DNA of 64,000 nucleotides, taken from Melastoma dodecandrum (lineage: Eukaryota > Streptophyta > Magnoliopsida > Myrtales > Melastomataceae). Below the pieces are notes generated by a model, which was not told the DNA's origin, did not search any database, and saw nothing but the letters and a program-made list of their open reading frames with translations. A program made the position numbers and the translations under genes. Positions 52,832 through 63,716 of the stretch are shown here, piece by piece. Positions within the stretch are counted from its first letter, which is position 1; each line of letters starts with the position of its first letter. Location: NCBI GenBank assembly GCA_029817715.1, contig JARUPY010000397.1:1426001-1490000 (forward strand), in the 5' to 3' direction.

Positions 52832-55800
52832 AAGTTGGAGAATGGAGATTACGAATTCCCAACTTGGCCAATAGAAACTGAAAACGATCACGGCCAAGAG
52901 CCTTGGTGAAAATATCCGCCAACTGGAGACGAGTGGATACATGAGACGTGGAAATGAGACCAGAGGTGATGTGTTGTCGAATAAAGTGACAATCAATCTC
53001 AATATGTTTGGTCCGTTCATGAAATACCGGATTGGAGGCGATATGTAGTGCAGCTTGATTGTCGCAGAATAACGTCACAGGACCAGTGTGTGTAACACCA
53101 AGCGAATCTAGAAGGTGACGGAGCCATATGAGTTCACTGACTGTGGCGGCCATAGAGCGATATTCGGCTTCAGCAGAGGAGCGAGCAACCGTGGTCTGTT
53201 TCTTTGTCCGCCAAGAGATAGGAGATCCACCAAGTGTGATGAAATAACCCGTGAGAGAACGTCGCGTAGTGGGGCAAGAAGCCCAATCAGCATCACAATA
53301 CGCCATGAGCGACAGGGATGATGGTCGCAGAAAAATTCCTTGTCCCGGAGACTGTTTTAGATATCGAAGAACACGAAGAGCCGCATCCCAGTGATCTTGA
53401 CGGGGATTCTGAAGGAATTGTGACAAAATGTGAAGAGAATAACATAAGTCTGGCCTGGTGATAGTAAGATATAGCAAACGACCAACCAGCCTGCGGTATT
53501 TTCCAGGGTCCGATAGAGGATCACCAGAGTCTGAAGAGAGATGATGTTGTTGCTCCATAGGAAAGAAAGAAGGACGGGAACCAAGCATGCCACATTCTGA
53601 CAAAATATCAAGTGTATATTTTCTTTGACATAGGAAGAGTCCAGAGTCACGCCGCAAGACTTCAATACCCAAGAAATATGATAAAGGACCCAAGTCCTTG
53701 ATGCGGAAATGGCTGTCCAGATATGACTTGAAACTAGAGATGCGGTCCGGAGAATTTCCAACAAGGATCATATCATCAACGTAAATTAATATACCAAGAA
53801 AATCGTCACCTTGAGTGAAAGTGAATAGGGAGTGATCCGCTTGCGACTGATGAAAACCATAAGACGTCAAAGTCGTGGCAAACTTAGAGTACCACTGTCG
53901 AGAGGCTTGGCGAAGTCCATATAAAGCCTTGCGAAGACGGCAAACACGGCCAGGATTAGAATGTTGAAAACCCTGTGGAAGGTGCATATACACCTCCTCG
54001 TCAAGGTCACCATGAAGAAATGCATTGTGGACGTCAAGTTGATGCATCTCCCAATTACGAGCCAAAGCAACTGTCAAAAGACATCTAACTGTAACCAGTT
54101 TCGCGACCGGTGCAAAAGTCTCATGGAAATCCACGCCTTCAACCTGCGTAAAACCTTTGGCTACTAATCGAGCCTTGTACCGTTCAACGCTGCCATCAGC
54201 ATGTCGCTTGATTTTGTAGACCCACTTGCAAGCGATAGCCCGTTTCCCAGGGGGAAGAGGCTCAAGGGTCCAGGTCCCATTGTCTTCCAAAGCGCGTATC
54301 TCATCAGCCATGGCTGCCCGCCAACGAGGATGTGCGTAAGCTTGACGATAGGTCTTAGGCTCATCATCAGAATCAATAGCATCCAAAAAAGTAGCATGTG
54401 TACTATCGAGATCAGAGTAAGCCAGGAAACTCTCAATGGGATGAGACGTACCTGGGGAATGCAATGGATCGGGTGAAGCCGATGGGGGGGGCGTGGCATC
54501 GATAACATAAGCAGTGTGAGAGACATAATCGCGGAACCGAGTAGGCGGATTGCGACTACGGGTGGATCGTGCAAGCGGCTCCGCAGGTAAAAGTGCTGAC
54601 GGGACTGATTCTCCAATAGGCTCGCTTACAGGATCCTCACCAGGTGCCTCTTCGGGAATAATGACAGGGCTCGCAGGGAAAGTTGGGTCAGACCCACGTG
54701 GCAGAAGCTCCCCCTGACTCGCAAGAGGCTCGAAATGATCGAGTGACGTATATGACTCGGGTTTATCCGCAAAGGGAAAGATGTGCTCACAGAATCGAAC
54801 ATCTCGTGATACAGAAACTTCACATGTCTCCAGATCATAAACTTTCCAACCCTTCTTACCAAAAGGATATCCAAGAAAAATACAACGACGAGAACGGGGA
54901 GCAAATTTATCTTTGATCCGAGATCGACAATGGACAAAACAAAGACTCCCAAAAACCCGAATATGACTATAAGAAGGAGCTTTTCCAAATAGAGTTTCGA
55001 ATGGTGTTTTTCCAGAAAGAACGGAAGACGGTGTATGGTTAATCAAATGAGTTGCAGTAGAAACACTCTCACCCCAAAACTCTAAAGGAAGCGAAGCTTG
55101 AAATAATAAGGCACGAGCAACTTCAAGAATGTGTCTATGTTTGCGTTCAACCCGCCCATTTTGTTGGGGCGTGTCAACACAGGAGGTTTCATGAAGAATA
55201 CCATGCTTAAAAAAATGGTCTTGGACAAGGCGAGACATGAATTCCTGTCCATTGTCACTACGAAGGGTTTTGACAGACTGACCAAATTGATTTTGGACCA
55301 TGTGACAAAAACCAAGGAGAAAATGTGGGGCTTCCGATTTATCACGTAAAAGATAAGTCCAAACACAGCGGCTGAAATCATCAACGAGGGTGAGAAAATA
55401 ACGGGCTCCTGAAATAGAAGAAACTCTATATGGTCCCCAAATATCAGAGTGAACAAGTTGAAATGGAAAATCAGCTTTATTGTGACTAAGAGGGAAAACC
55501 GAACGAGTCTGTTTTGCACGAAGGCAAACCTCACAAGAATCGATATAAGAATGCATAACTGGAACCTCATTATTCTGAAACTTGATTTTCTGCGATGGAT
55601 GACCCATCCGTCTATGCCATATTTCTTCATCATCTGTCTTCGTTGCTCGAAGTGCACGTGTCGCTGAAGCCACCCGCCGCAGATACCAAACCCCCCCGTG
55701 ACGTTCACCCAGTCCGATCGTCTTCCCCAAGGAACGGTCCTGAATAAGACATAACTTTCCAAGATAGTGAACAGTATATCCAAAATCTTCGTATAATTTA

Positions 55801-57212
55801 TCAACAGATATGAGATTGCACCCAAAATCCGGAACAAATAAGGTGTCCCGGAGACAGAAAATACCACCGAGATTCACGGAACCAATTGAAGTCGCTCGCG
55901 TTGTTCCATTTGGAACGTGAATTAGAGGACCATCAGAAATAACGCGACTATAGGATAGTGAATTTATGGAACCAGTCATATGACACGAAGCACCGGAATC
56001 AATAATCCAATCAAGATTAGAGGTTATGGGCACAAGATCATTACCGGATAGACGTTCGAGATCATGATCAGTAGAATGGATCATACCCAAAAACCTATCA
56101 ACTTGAGACGGGGTCAAGTTGGCGAGACGATCTGCCAGTTCGCCGACTTGGGCTGCATGAGCAGAATGAGTCGAAGTGCTATTAGACCCGCTGTTTGATC
56201 GCTGCTGGCTCGACCCACGAGACTGTTTTCGACGTTGTGAGTAGGCTGATCCGGAGTGATGCGGGGAATCAGGTTGGGTCCGTCGCTGTTGGCCTGGCCC
56301 TTGAAGAGTCTGCTCTCCTTCTCCTCCTTGTAGATTAGATCGGCTCCCAGAGGAAAATCTGCCGTGATGCTCCTGCCGTGACTGCGACGGTGGGACGGGC
56401 GCCGGGAACCCATGGAGTCTGTAGCAATTCCCGCGATGATGTCCTGGCCGCCCACAATAGTCACACTGCTCCCGTGTTCGCGTCCTCGCATTGTCGGGAG
56501 TTCTGTCAGTCGTAGCCACGAAACCGAGCCTTTCTCCACCCGAACCAATTTCCTGAGTTGCACGTCGCTGCGATTCGACATGCGAAACCTTTGAATATGC
56601 CTGACTAATAGTGAGGAGAGGGTCACTGTCAAGAATGGTTGAACGAATGGCCGAATACTCTGGATCGAGTCCGATCAAAAACTGATGTAATTTCTCGTGC
56701 TCCCATCGTGTTGCTAGGTCAGCGGCTGCTCCACAGGTGCAAGATGGTGGCTGCTGGAGCATCTCCAACTCGTCCCACAGCTTTGTCATCTCAGAGAAAT
56801 ATTCCCGAACCGTGGTTCCGGATTGTCGAAGGAGACAGATTTTTGTCTTAATGTGATGGATTTCAGTAATGTTGCTCTGTGAAAAACGGATCCGCAATAA
56901 ATCCCAGAGATCCTTCGCATCTCCTGCACAAGCAACAGTGCGTTGTACATCTCGCTCGAGATGGTTGAAGATCCAAGCAACTATCATCGAGTTGCACTGA
57001 TCCCACTTGTCGAAGAGTGGGTTGGTCGTCTCCGGTTTCTTGATATCACCGTTGATGAACCCGACTTTATTCTTTGCTCGGAGCGCCGTGAGCATCGCCC
57101 TCGACCAGGTGGCGTAATTGCCATCACCAAGCAAACAGGAAGTGAGCTGCGTCCCCGGACCATCGGATGAAAGCAGCATATAAGCCGCCGGCACGTCGTC
57201 GTTCTTCGCCAT
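52830..57212 (-). CDS. Copia gag-pol polyprotein (full length)
   Basis: An uninterrupted frame of 1460 codons from the ATG at 57212 (MAKNDDVPAAYMLL). The gag part has GDGNYATWSRAMLTALRAKN; the zinc knuckle CDYCGRPGHHRGNC lies near 255. The protease site is IIDSGASCHMTG near 400. Integrase (about 560-760) has IWHRRMGHPSQ, HSDIWGPYRV, LVDDFSR, LRSDNGQEF and TPQQNGRVERKHRH. Reverse transcriptase (about 970-1210) has ACKWVYKIKRHADGSVERYK, QLDVHNAFLHGDL and ILIYVDDMILVGN with the catalytic YVDD. RNase H has AYCDADWASC, SSAEAEYRSMA and LADIFTKALGRDRF near the end. All catalytic residues that can be checked are present, so the element could be active. Confidence 0.95.
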   Translation of the reverse strand: MAKNDDVPAAYMLLSSDGPGTQLTSCLLGDGNYATWSRAMLTALRAKNKVGFINGDIKKPETTNPLFDKWDQCNSMIVAWIFNHLERDVQRTVACAGDAKDLWDLLRIRFSQSNITEIHHIKTKICLLRQSGTTVREYFSEMTKLWDELEMLQQPPSCTCGAAADLATRWEHEKLHQFLIGLDPEYSAIRSTILDSDPLLTISQAYSKVSHVESQRRATQEIGSGGERLGFVATTDRTPDNARTRTREQCDYCGRPGHHRGNCYRLHGFPAPVPPSQSRQEHHGRFSSGSRSNLQGGEGEQTLQGPGQQRRTQPDSPHHSGSAYSQRRKQSRGSSQQRSNSGSNSTSTHSAHAAQVGELADRLANLTPSQVDRFLGMIHSTDHDLERLSGNDLVPITSNLDWIIDSGASCHMTGSINSLSYSRVISDGPLIHVPNGTTRATSIGSVNLGGIFCLRDTLFVPDFGCNLISVDKLYEDFGYTVHYLGKLCLIQDRSLGKTIGLGERHGGVWYLRRVASATRALRATKTDDEEIWHRRMGHPSQKIKFQNNEVPVMHSYIDSCEVCLRAKQTRSVFPLSHNKADFPFQLVHSDIWGPYRVSSISGARYFLTLVDDFSRCVWTYLLRDKSEAPHFLLGFCHMVQNQFGQSVKTLRSDNGQEFMSRLVQDHFFKHGILHETSCVDTPQQNGRVERKHRHILEVARALLFQASLPLEFWGESVSTATHLINHTPSSVLSGKTPFETLFGKAPSYSHIRVFGSLCFVHCRSRIKDKFAPRSRRCIFLGYPFGKKGWKVYDLETCEVSVSRDVRFCEHIFPFADKPESYTSLDHFEPLASQGELLPRGSDPTFPASPVIIPEEAPGEDPVSEPIGESVPSALLPAEPLARSTRSRNPPTRFRDYVSHTAYVIDATPPPSASPDPLHSPGTSHPIESFLAYSDLDSTHATFLDAIDSDDEPKTYRQAYAHPRWRAAMADEIRALEDNGTWTLEPLPPGKRAIACKWVYKIKRHADGSVERYKARLVAKGFTQVEGVDFHETFAPVAKLVTVRCLLTVALARNWEMHQLDVHNAFLHGDLDEEVYMHLPQGFQHSNPGRVCRLRKALYGLRQASRQWYSKFATTLTSYGFHQSQADHSLFTFTQGDDFLGILIYVDDMILVGNSPDRISSFKSYLDSHFRIKDLGPLSYFLGIEVLRRDSGLFLCQRKYTLDILSECGMLGSRPSFFPMEQQHHLSSDSGDPLSDPGKYRRLVGRLLYLTITRPDLCYSLHILSQFLQNPRQDHWDAALRVLRYLKQSPGQGIFLRPSSLSLMAYCDADWASCPTTRRSLTGYFITLGGSPISWRTKKQTTVARSSAEAEYRSMAATVSELIWLRHLLDSLGVTHTGPVTLFCDNQAALHIASNPVFHERTKHIEIDCHFIRQHITSGLISTSHVSTRLQLADIFTKALGRDRFQFLLAKLGIRNLHSPT

Positions 57213-57249
57213 AGAAACTGACGATCGTATCACCAGTAAGGATCAAAAC

Positions 57250-57261
57250 GCTCTGATACCA
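57250..57261 (-). promoter_or_regulatory. Primer-binding site (initiator tRNA-Met type)
   Basis: TGGTATCAGAGC on the minus strand, directly after the 5' LTR. Confidence 0.88.
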
Positions 57262-57458
57262 TGTAAAGAAACAGATAATGGAAAACGAATTCCCTTTCTT
57301 TCATTAATTCATCTGTACAACGATATGGCCTATTTGTACAAGAAGAGAAAATAAAAATCTTTCCTATTCTAACGCCCAGAATCATGGAAGGAATAAAACT
57401 GAAAAATAAAACTTCCTATTTTAATGCCTGGAATGGTGGCGGATATCCATCCGTAATA
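57262..57458 (-). repeat. LTR (5' in element orientation)
   Basis: Same 197 bases as 52626-52822. Confidence 0.93.
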
Positions 57459-57463
57459 CGTCC
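57459..57463. repeat. Target-site duplication, right copy (CGTCC)
   Basis: Equals 52621-52625. Confidence 0.85.
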
Positions 57464-58787
57464 TCTGCATGTCCTCGATTATCAACTCCAGCGACTTTTG
57501 AGAAGTTGCTAGAAAGTAGAACCGTGTCGTCGAATTTTCCTAAGCGTGGACGTGAAATATTGCAGTGGTGTATTAGTTTATTTCGTACACTGAAGTTGTT
57601 ATACGTTCATCAAGTCACCCTTTCGTATAACAAAGAGTATTGTCATGTGATCACAACTTTAATCACCCTCTCATCACTGACAATCAACAAATCGGTTAAT
57701 AATTGCTAGGGAATGTTACCAAGAACATTAGATAGAGCTTCGATTTTGATTATCAAGGAACAGTCGTTGAATATTTAAATAAACTCGATCTTCGTAAATT
57801 CAGAATGCACGAAACACTCTTTAATGAATTATTTACCATCTCTATTAAGTTGTAATTAAGTTAAAGAATTCACAAATACTCTTTCAAGAGTAACGAAAAA
57901 AAGAGCAACCAAACATGTCGGTCAGACAGAATTGTGTATTTCAACAGTCACACATGTCAAAATTGTTCTCCAAACATTTCGGAGATACCTTGATTGATTC
58001 ATTTTTCTATATGTATTCATGTTCGGGCGATAACATCATATAACTATTTATAATTCGTAAATGAGAAGACATTTATGTCATTACAAACATCCAATCACCC
58101 ATTATAAGATATAACCCTTTACTGGTATGATTTTGATGATAAGCAGTAACATAAGCATAATTGACAAATATCGATAATTATCGTATCAAATCTTATGTAA
58201 TGAGTATATTTTAAATAAAATAGTTATATTGTTAAATATTTATTGTATAATTTAATGATTGTAATTAATCATGTTATATGAATAAAAAATCGTAAATATC
58301 TATGGCCGACTAACTTTCTGTTTTGTTCAAAATATAGTTTGTCATATGATCATGTTTTCAACTTACTTTTTTGGTATAGTTTGGGGCCAAAGGAAGAAGG
58401 CATTGCCCAATAGACCTATGTGGCTTTCACGACTGCTGGCGTGAAACAGACATGTAGTCTTACGAGAAGTCTATGCAAGCATGTTAGGCGTCAGAGTCAG
58501 TAAAGGAGTACAGGCAGACAGGTTAGGCGTGAAACATCAACTGGGGGAACAGGGACCAGAGTGAAATCTAGTGAATACCTCTATCTTTGGGGCCTTCTCT
58601 TCGGTGATATTCTATTTACTTGTTAATTTAGAGTAATTTGTAGTTGAAGTAGGTTAATTAGCTTTTTTTAACGTTAATGTTAATGGAAGATTAATGTTAT
58701 GTATATTGGTTTTATCAATGTCTTTTTCTCGTACCGTGACCTTTAGTTGTGGAAATATTGACTGACCTCTTATATGGTTTGTGTTGG
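57464..58787. other. Remainder of the older LTR, then AT-rich intergenic DNA
   Basis: The first 100 or so bases probably finish the LTR of the older copia fragment. Beyond this no feature is supported. Confidence 0.35.
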
Positions 58788-59580
58788 AGGTTATGTGTGA
58801 AAGGATTGGATATGAAGGGAGAAAGTACGAGCAAAATGTAGGTTCTGCACTGCCGACGACCTTATGCAGGATGGAGAAAACCTTTTGTAGAATAGAGAAA
58901 ATCTTTCGTAGAGTAATTGCACATACGAGAAATGTATATTAGAGTGTTTTGGCTGCAAAAATAATTTCTCTTTCTTAAACTTTATCTTACATGAAATGTC
59001 TTTATATATAGGGAAGAGTAGAAAACTCAAATAACAATAGAAAACGACATATTTAATGATCTACTTGACATTTCCGTTACTAATATTGCATTAATTAAAT
59101 CATAAATTACCTTCAACACTTCCTCTTAATTTATGATCTTCAGGTAGTCTTTGAAGGTCTCGAACTTCTCCGAAGACACCGCCTTGCTAAGAACATCTGC
59201 TGGTTGATCATGGGTGTTGATGAACTCTATAAAAATCTCCTCATGCGAAACCAAATTTGTTTGGGGTTATGTGCAAAAGTATTGGATAGGAAGGGAGAAT
59301 ATGCTATCAAAACGTAGGTTCTGTACTGTCGACGACCTTCTGTAGAATAGAGGAAACCTTTTGTAGAGCTGCTGCACGTACGAGAAATGTATATTGGAGT
59401 ATTTTGGTTGCGGAAATGATTTATCTTTCTTAAATTTTCTCTTACATGAAATGTCTACACGTCCCTTTATATATAGGGAGGAGTAGAAAACTCAAATGAC
59501 AATAGAAAATGACATATTTAATGATATACTTAAATGTCTCACATAATGACCAATTGTATCATAAATTACCTTCAACAATT
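58788..59580 (-). mobile_element. Collapsed copia element: two diverged LTR-like copies around an RNase H remnant
   Basis: The stretch near 58788-59117 is repeated with many changes at 59263-59580. Both have AGGTTCTG, CGACGACCTT, AACCTTTTGTAGA, ACGAGAAATGTATATT, TTATATATAGGGA, AGTAGAAAACTCAAAT and CATAAATTACCTTCAACA. Between them, read on the minus strand, QPADVLSKAVSSEKFETFKD resembles the copia RNase H C-terminus, ending in a purine tract (TTAAGAGGAAG). So a minus-strand element has lost nearly all its inside. Words such as CCTTCTGTAGAATAGAG are shared with the Sirevirus-like element at 30-42 kb. Confidence 0.62.
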
Positions 59581-60166
59581 TGCTCTAGTCATAGCTAGAT
59601 TCTCTATTGAGGGTCTAAAAAATTGTGGCATGGTATTCCAAGCTATACTCTATCTATAATGAAGGAAACATCAGGGGATAGGGGAAGTAATGCAGACAAT
59701 CGAAGAGAATGGTGTAAGCTGACTACGCCATAACGAAGATTCCCTAACAAAGAGTCGATGGACACATTCATTTAAAATGGAAAATGTATCCATCTCGGGT
59801 GTGTGCCATTATGAAATTTTCGAGCAACTTTTAGCGTCCGATTAACAAGTTCTTATTTATCCAATAATGTGATCTATATCAATCAAAGCAACATTAATGA
59901 AATTCGCTAAGACACTCGCAAATACGGTCCAAGGTTGAAGTTTAAGGTTCAAGACATGATCTCAGCGGACGAAACGGCCATCGCAACTTTGGGACTATTC
60001 CATAAGAGATGATATGTTCGGAAGATAATCTGGAGATTTTTCACTATATGTTTTTGTACAAGTTGTTTATCAACCAATATAGACGATGCAATTTCCTTCT
60101 TCGTTTAAATTTCTTTATGGAAGTATTGTTTTGCAGGTGCGACAAACTCCATTCGACTCTTCATTT
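59581..60166. other. 3' flank of the NIP gene
   Basis: No gene seen; includes the probable 3' untranslated region of NIP on the minus strand. Confidence 0.35.
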
Positions 60167-61933
60167 TCATGCATCAACGTCTGAAGGCCCATTCTCGTGG
60201 CTGTTTATCTTTCTCCGGTGTTTAAGCGACATAGATGGAGAAACCTCCTTCGCAGGCTTGTTATCGGTTCCTCGGATGATACTGTAGGACCATGAGCCTA
60301 GTAGAGTTCCCGTTACCGGTCCGATGATATAAACCCATAGGTCTTTGTAGTAGGAGCTAGCAATTGCCGGCCCAATCGTTCTCGCCGGGTTCATCGATCC
60401 TCCGGATATTGGCCTGCCAACCACCGGTTAACCAAACATTTTATTGCCTCAAAATTCGGAGATAGCTTATAATCTCGGTAGATTCCAATTTCTTGGATTA
60501 CCCGGCTAATATCGATGTAATGCAGACGGCCGAACCGACTGCAATCCCAGCTAACTCTCCGACCTGCATTAGTTCAATTAGATGATGAGTTCCCGATGAC
60601 GATCAATCAATCCCTTATCCTATTAAATTTAGAAGTTAAGAAATTGGTGAGGCATCAATTTGGTAATAGTATGGGGCCACAATTTACTGCTTTTGTATCC
60701 GTCGCAACCGCAGAAGTCACAAACATCATCGAGAACGTGACCACGATCTCCATAGTCAAAGCCTGGAACGGCGATCCGGAAGGAGATGTCGTGCCGAGGC
60801 GGTGGATCGGATCAAGCAGCACCTGGAGGGTGAATCCGGCCAATATTGCTCCGGTCAACTGAGCAACAAAATAGCATGGTACCTACGATGCATCAATAAG
60901 AAAAGACGTTAGTGAATACATGGTCGGCGGCAAGGGGACGTTCTTCTCCCCTCAGTTTACGCATCTCCGCCTACCACGATCATCTGGCTTAAAAGCAGCT
61001 GCATATCAATTCGAGGCATTCAATGAATTCGAAGGTTGTTAGGGCCGGCCAATCGCGATAACTGATTCTCGAACGAGAAAATTCCCTGTCGGGAACGAAT
61101 CGCCAGGTGAGCTCAAGTGTACGATCACGGCATCTGTGGCGGATGTGAACTTGGGTGGGACATCAATTATTTGAGCTGATCTGGTGTTTCTGTGGTCCTC
61201 AAAATGATTTCCCTTCTAAGCTTCTATCAATGTGTTATGTTCTTGACAGCGAAGTAAGAAAAAATAACACCCAAGGGAGTGGGGGTCGATACATGTCCTA
61301 ATCGGGTCTCGTAAAAAAATTCCCGACCAAATTACGTTCACCCCCGACAATACCCGGAAAGGAAATTTCGAATCCATTAGGAAAAAACAAAATGACTTAC
61401 TCCGAGAACAAGAGTAACCTTGAAATCGTCATCCAACATAAAGTAGCATCGATGTGTTCATTCTTGCGCACCTGTTTCCAAGGGAAACTCAGGACTGCAG
61501 CGAAGGCCAGAGTGACTGCTGGGTTCATGTGCGCGCCGGAGATATGCCCAACGGCATATATCATCACGGTGACTATCAGCCCCCCTGCGATTGAAGCCCC
61601 TAGCTTCGGCACCAGGCCCTGGTCGTTGGCGCTTATCGCGGCCGATCCACAGGTCACGAAGACCAGCAGATATGTCGCTATGACCTCCGCAATCACCTGT
61701 AAGGACCGGTATCGCTCCGTCAGGACAAAAGGTGTAGAACCTCGAGGTGGTTGTAAAGAAGCGACTGAAGGCCGTGGTACCTTCCTGTGGAAACCGGTTG
61801 GATAATGGGTTGAATAAAACCCGTGGAGAGGGATCCATGAAGCTTTGGTACGAGGAGTCGCTGGAAATAGTTCATGGTGATTCGTATTGTTGTTGTTGTT
61901 GGCCGGCTCAGGACTGATTCTTTCCATTTCCAT
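60167..61933 (-). CDS. NIP-type aquaporin of the silicon-channel class (NIP-III, Lsi1-like)
   Basis: This is a six-helix plasma-membrane channel. Five exons with canonical borders keep one frame: 61781-61933, 61472-61696, 60688-60882, 60502-60563 and 60167-60413, giving 293 residues. Exon 1 is a hydrophilic N-terminus with five Asn. Exon 2 begins [17 protein letters not shown] and holds the first NPA box in [16 protein letters not shown]. Exon 3 has [20 protein letters not shown], exon 4 [20 protein letters not shown], and exon 5 the second NPA box in [16 protein letters not shown]. By alignment to rice Lsi1 the selectivity filter is Gly-Ser-Gly-Arg, and exactly 108 residues separate the two NPA boxes. 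Both are the published hallmarks of silicic-acid permeability. Boron, arsenite, urea and water are possible further substrates. No lesion is seen. Confidence 0.92.
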
Positions 61934-63716
61934 TTAGGAGTTAGGAAAGGGGAAACAATTTTTAAGGACAGTATGGGAATGGGAAGTATGTGTCGGAACT
62001 TTGGTTGGTATATGGACTTTATATAGTAAGGTTGAGTTCAATGTACGCATTTATGAGAAACCCTAAGTTTTCACACACAGTTTAACTAACTTACAGATTA
62101 AACTACATGTATAAAACTTCACCCCTAACCACGATATTCATATGAATACGAAATAAATTCGAACAACACGCCTTGTTACGGAGCCGTACACTAAGAATTT
62201 TCGCAGTTTGACGACATTTTCAAGGCCTCCTAGGTCGTCCCAAGTGTAAGCCAAAAGAAATTTTACAAAGTCCAAGGTTCCATCATAGAAACGAACGTTG
62301 TCGATTATCGAACATCATGCCAGTGGAGGGAGAATTAGACGATTATTTCGAGAGGATGGTTTTTGTTTTCTTTTTTGTACATTGTTTTGGCATAAGGAAG
62401 AGAATGTTCCACGTGTATAGGATGGAGGACAGTGAAATTTAAGACGAACGCAGACTGGATTAATCGAAACTATTGTGCTCGTGTTTTTGGCTAGTTGTTG
62501 TGGTCATAACGTAAAAAAGATAAGAATGTGCTGAGGGGTTATATCCTGACAGGAATATGTGTAGTTCCCGAAAGATGGTTGTTGGTAAGTCAAGACTTGT
62601 CTTTCGGTCTTATAGCTTTATCCCTTGCTTACAAGTAAGTAGAAAAGGATTAAATGCTTATATTAGGCAAATGATTGATTAGCTCTAACTCGAATATTAC
62701 TTGTCTTAGTTAGGCTTTTAAGACCAAGGAAGAACAGGAGAATAGAATGTTTGTTCGGGGTGATTGATGCACATACGCTTAGGTTAGGAAGTAGATTGAA
62801 ATAGCGTGTACTCAAGAAGAAGTGAAATCCCGGTGGTCTTTTTTTTAGTATTATTTTAATCAATTATTGCTGCATCTGTGTGTGTGTGGGGGGGGGGGGG
62901 GGAATCCTAGCTTTTCATTTCATCCAATTGTTATTAAAATATCCAAATAAATAGCGGGGTGTAGCTTAAATATGATGTGTACGTGCAACGAACCAATGAG
63001 TTAAGTTGGTGTAATCCTAATATTGTCATGGTTTTAAAGGTTTTATTTTCTTTTAGTAATCCAACTTTCCTCAGCTCCATCATGATCGATATTGTCAAAC
63101 ATGCTTTGCTAAATTCTATATTGTCCACATGCCTTATAAACATTGCACTCGCTTCTCTCAAGTTTCAAGGCAAAAAGCAATACAATTATTAATGTACAAC
63201 TCGTTAATAAATCATAGTCCCACTCCCAGTTAATAATTCTGAAATTAGTTATCAAGGATAAACATGGCGATCTTATGGGTGAGCAAAAAGTTGGAATTCT
63301 AAATATCAAACCAAAAAAACTTTGGTATTTTCGCTTAGTTTTCGATTTGAAATCAATAAATAAACTCGCGTCCTTTCTAGCGCCCATTCCTCTTTGCCCA
63401 TCATCTCTAGAATCAAAGCTAAACGTAAATATAAGTGCAACATAGGCCCACATAAGAAACTAAAGCTCATTCGTCAACGTTCAAAATAGGCCCTCAAATT
63501 GTCCCAAACCAAGTCCAACTTACTTGTCGCCTCCTTACATTCTTCGTTCCGTACAAGTGTCTTCCTTGTACCAAAATATTAAAACTATTTCGACATTTCG
63601 GTATTCAATTTTTGAAAATTCAAATAATAGCTTAGAATAACGAATGCTCGCCCTAATTGAGATTGGATAAATATAATTAGGGAAAAAGAAATTCTAAAAA
63701 AGATTGACTTTTGAGA
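61934..63716. other. Intergenic DNA between NIP and PPR genes
   Basis: Includes the NIP promoter (a TATATAG-like word lies on the minus strand near 62022) and a run of 15 G at 62888-62902 after a GT repeat. No further gene is supported. Confidence 0.35.

Larger units (their letters stand above)
52626..57458 (-). mobile_element. Complete Ty1/copia retrotransposon, apparently intact
   Basis: A 4.8 kb element on the minus strand with two LTRs of 197 bases that look identical, target duplication CGTCC, primer site, polypurine tract and one uninterrupted polyprotein. Short LTRs and compact size resemble the Ale/Retrofit group (inference). It sits inside the LTR-like end of an older copia fragment. 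Confidence 0.92.
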
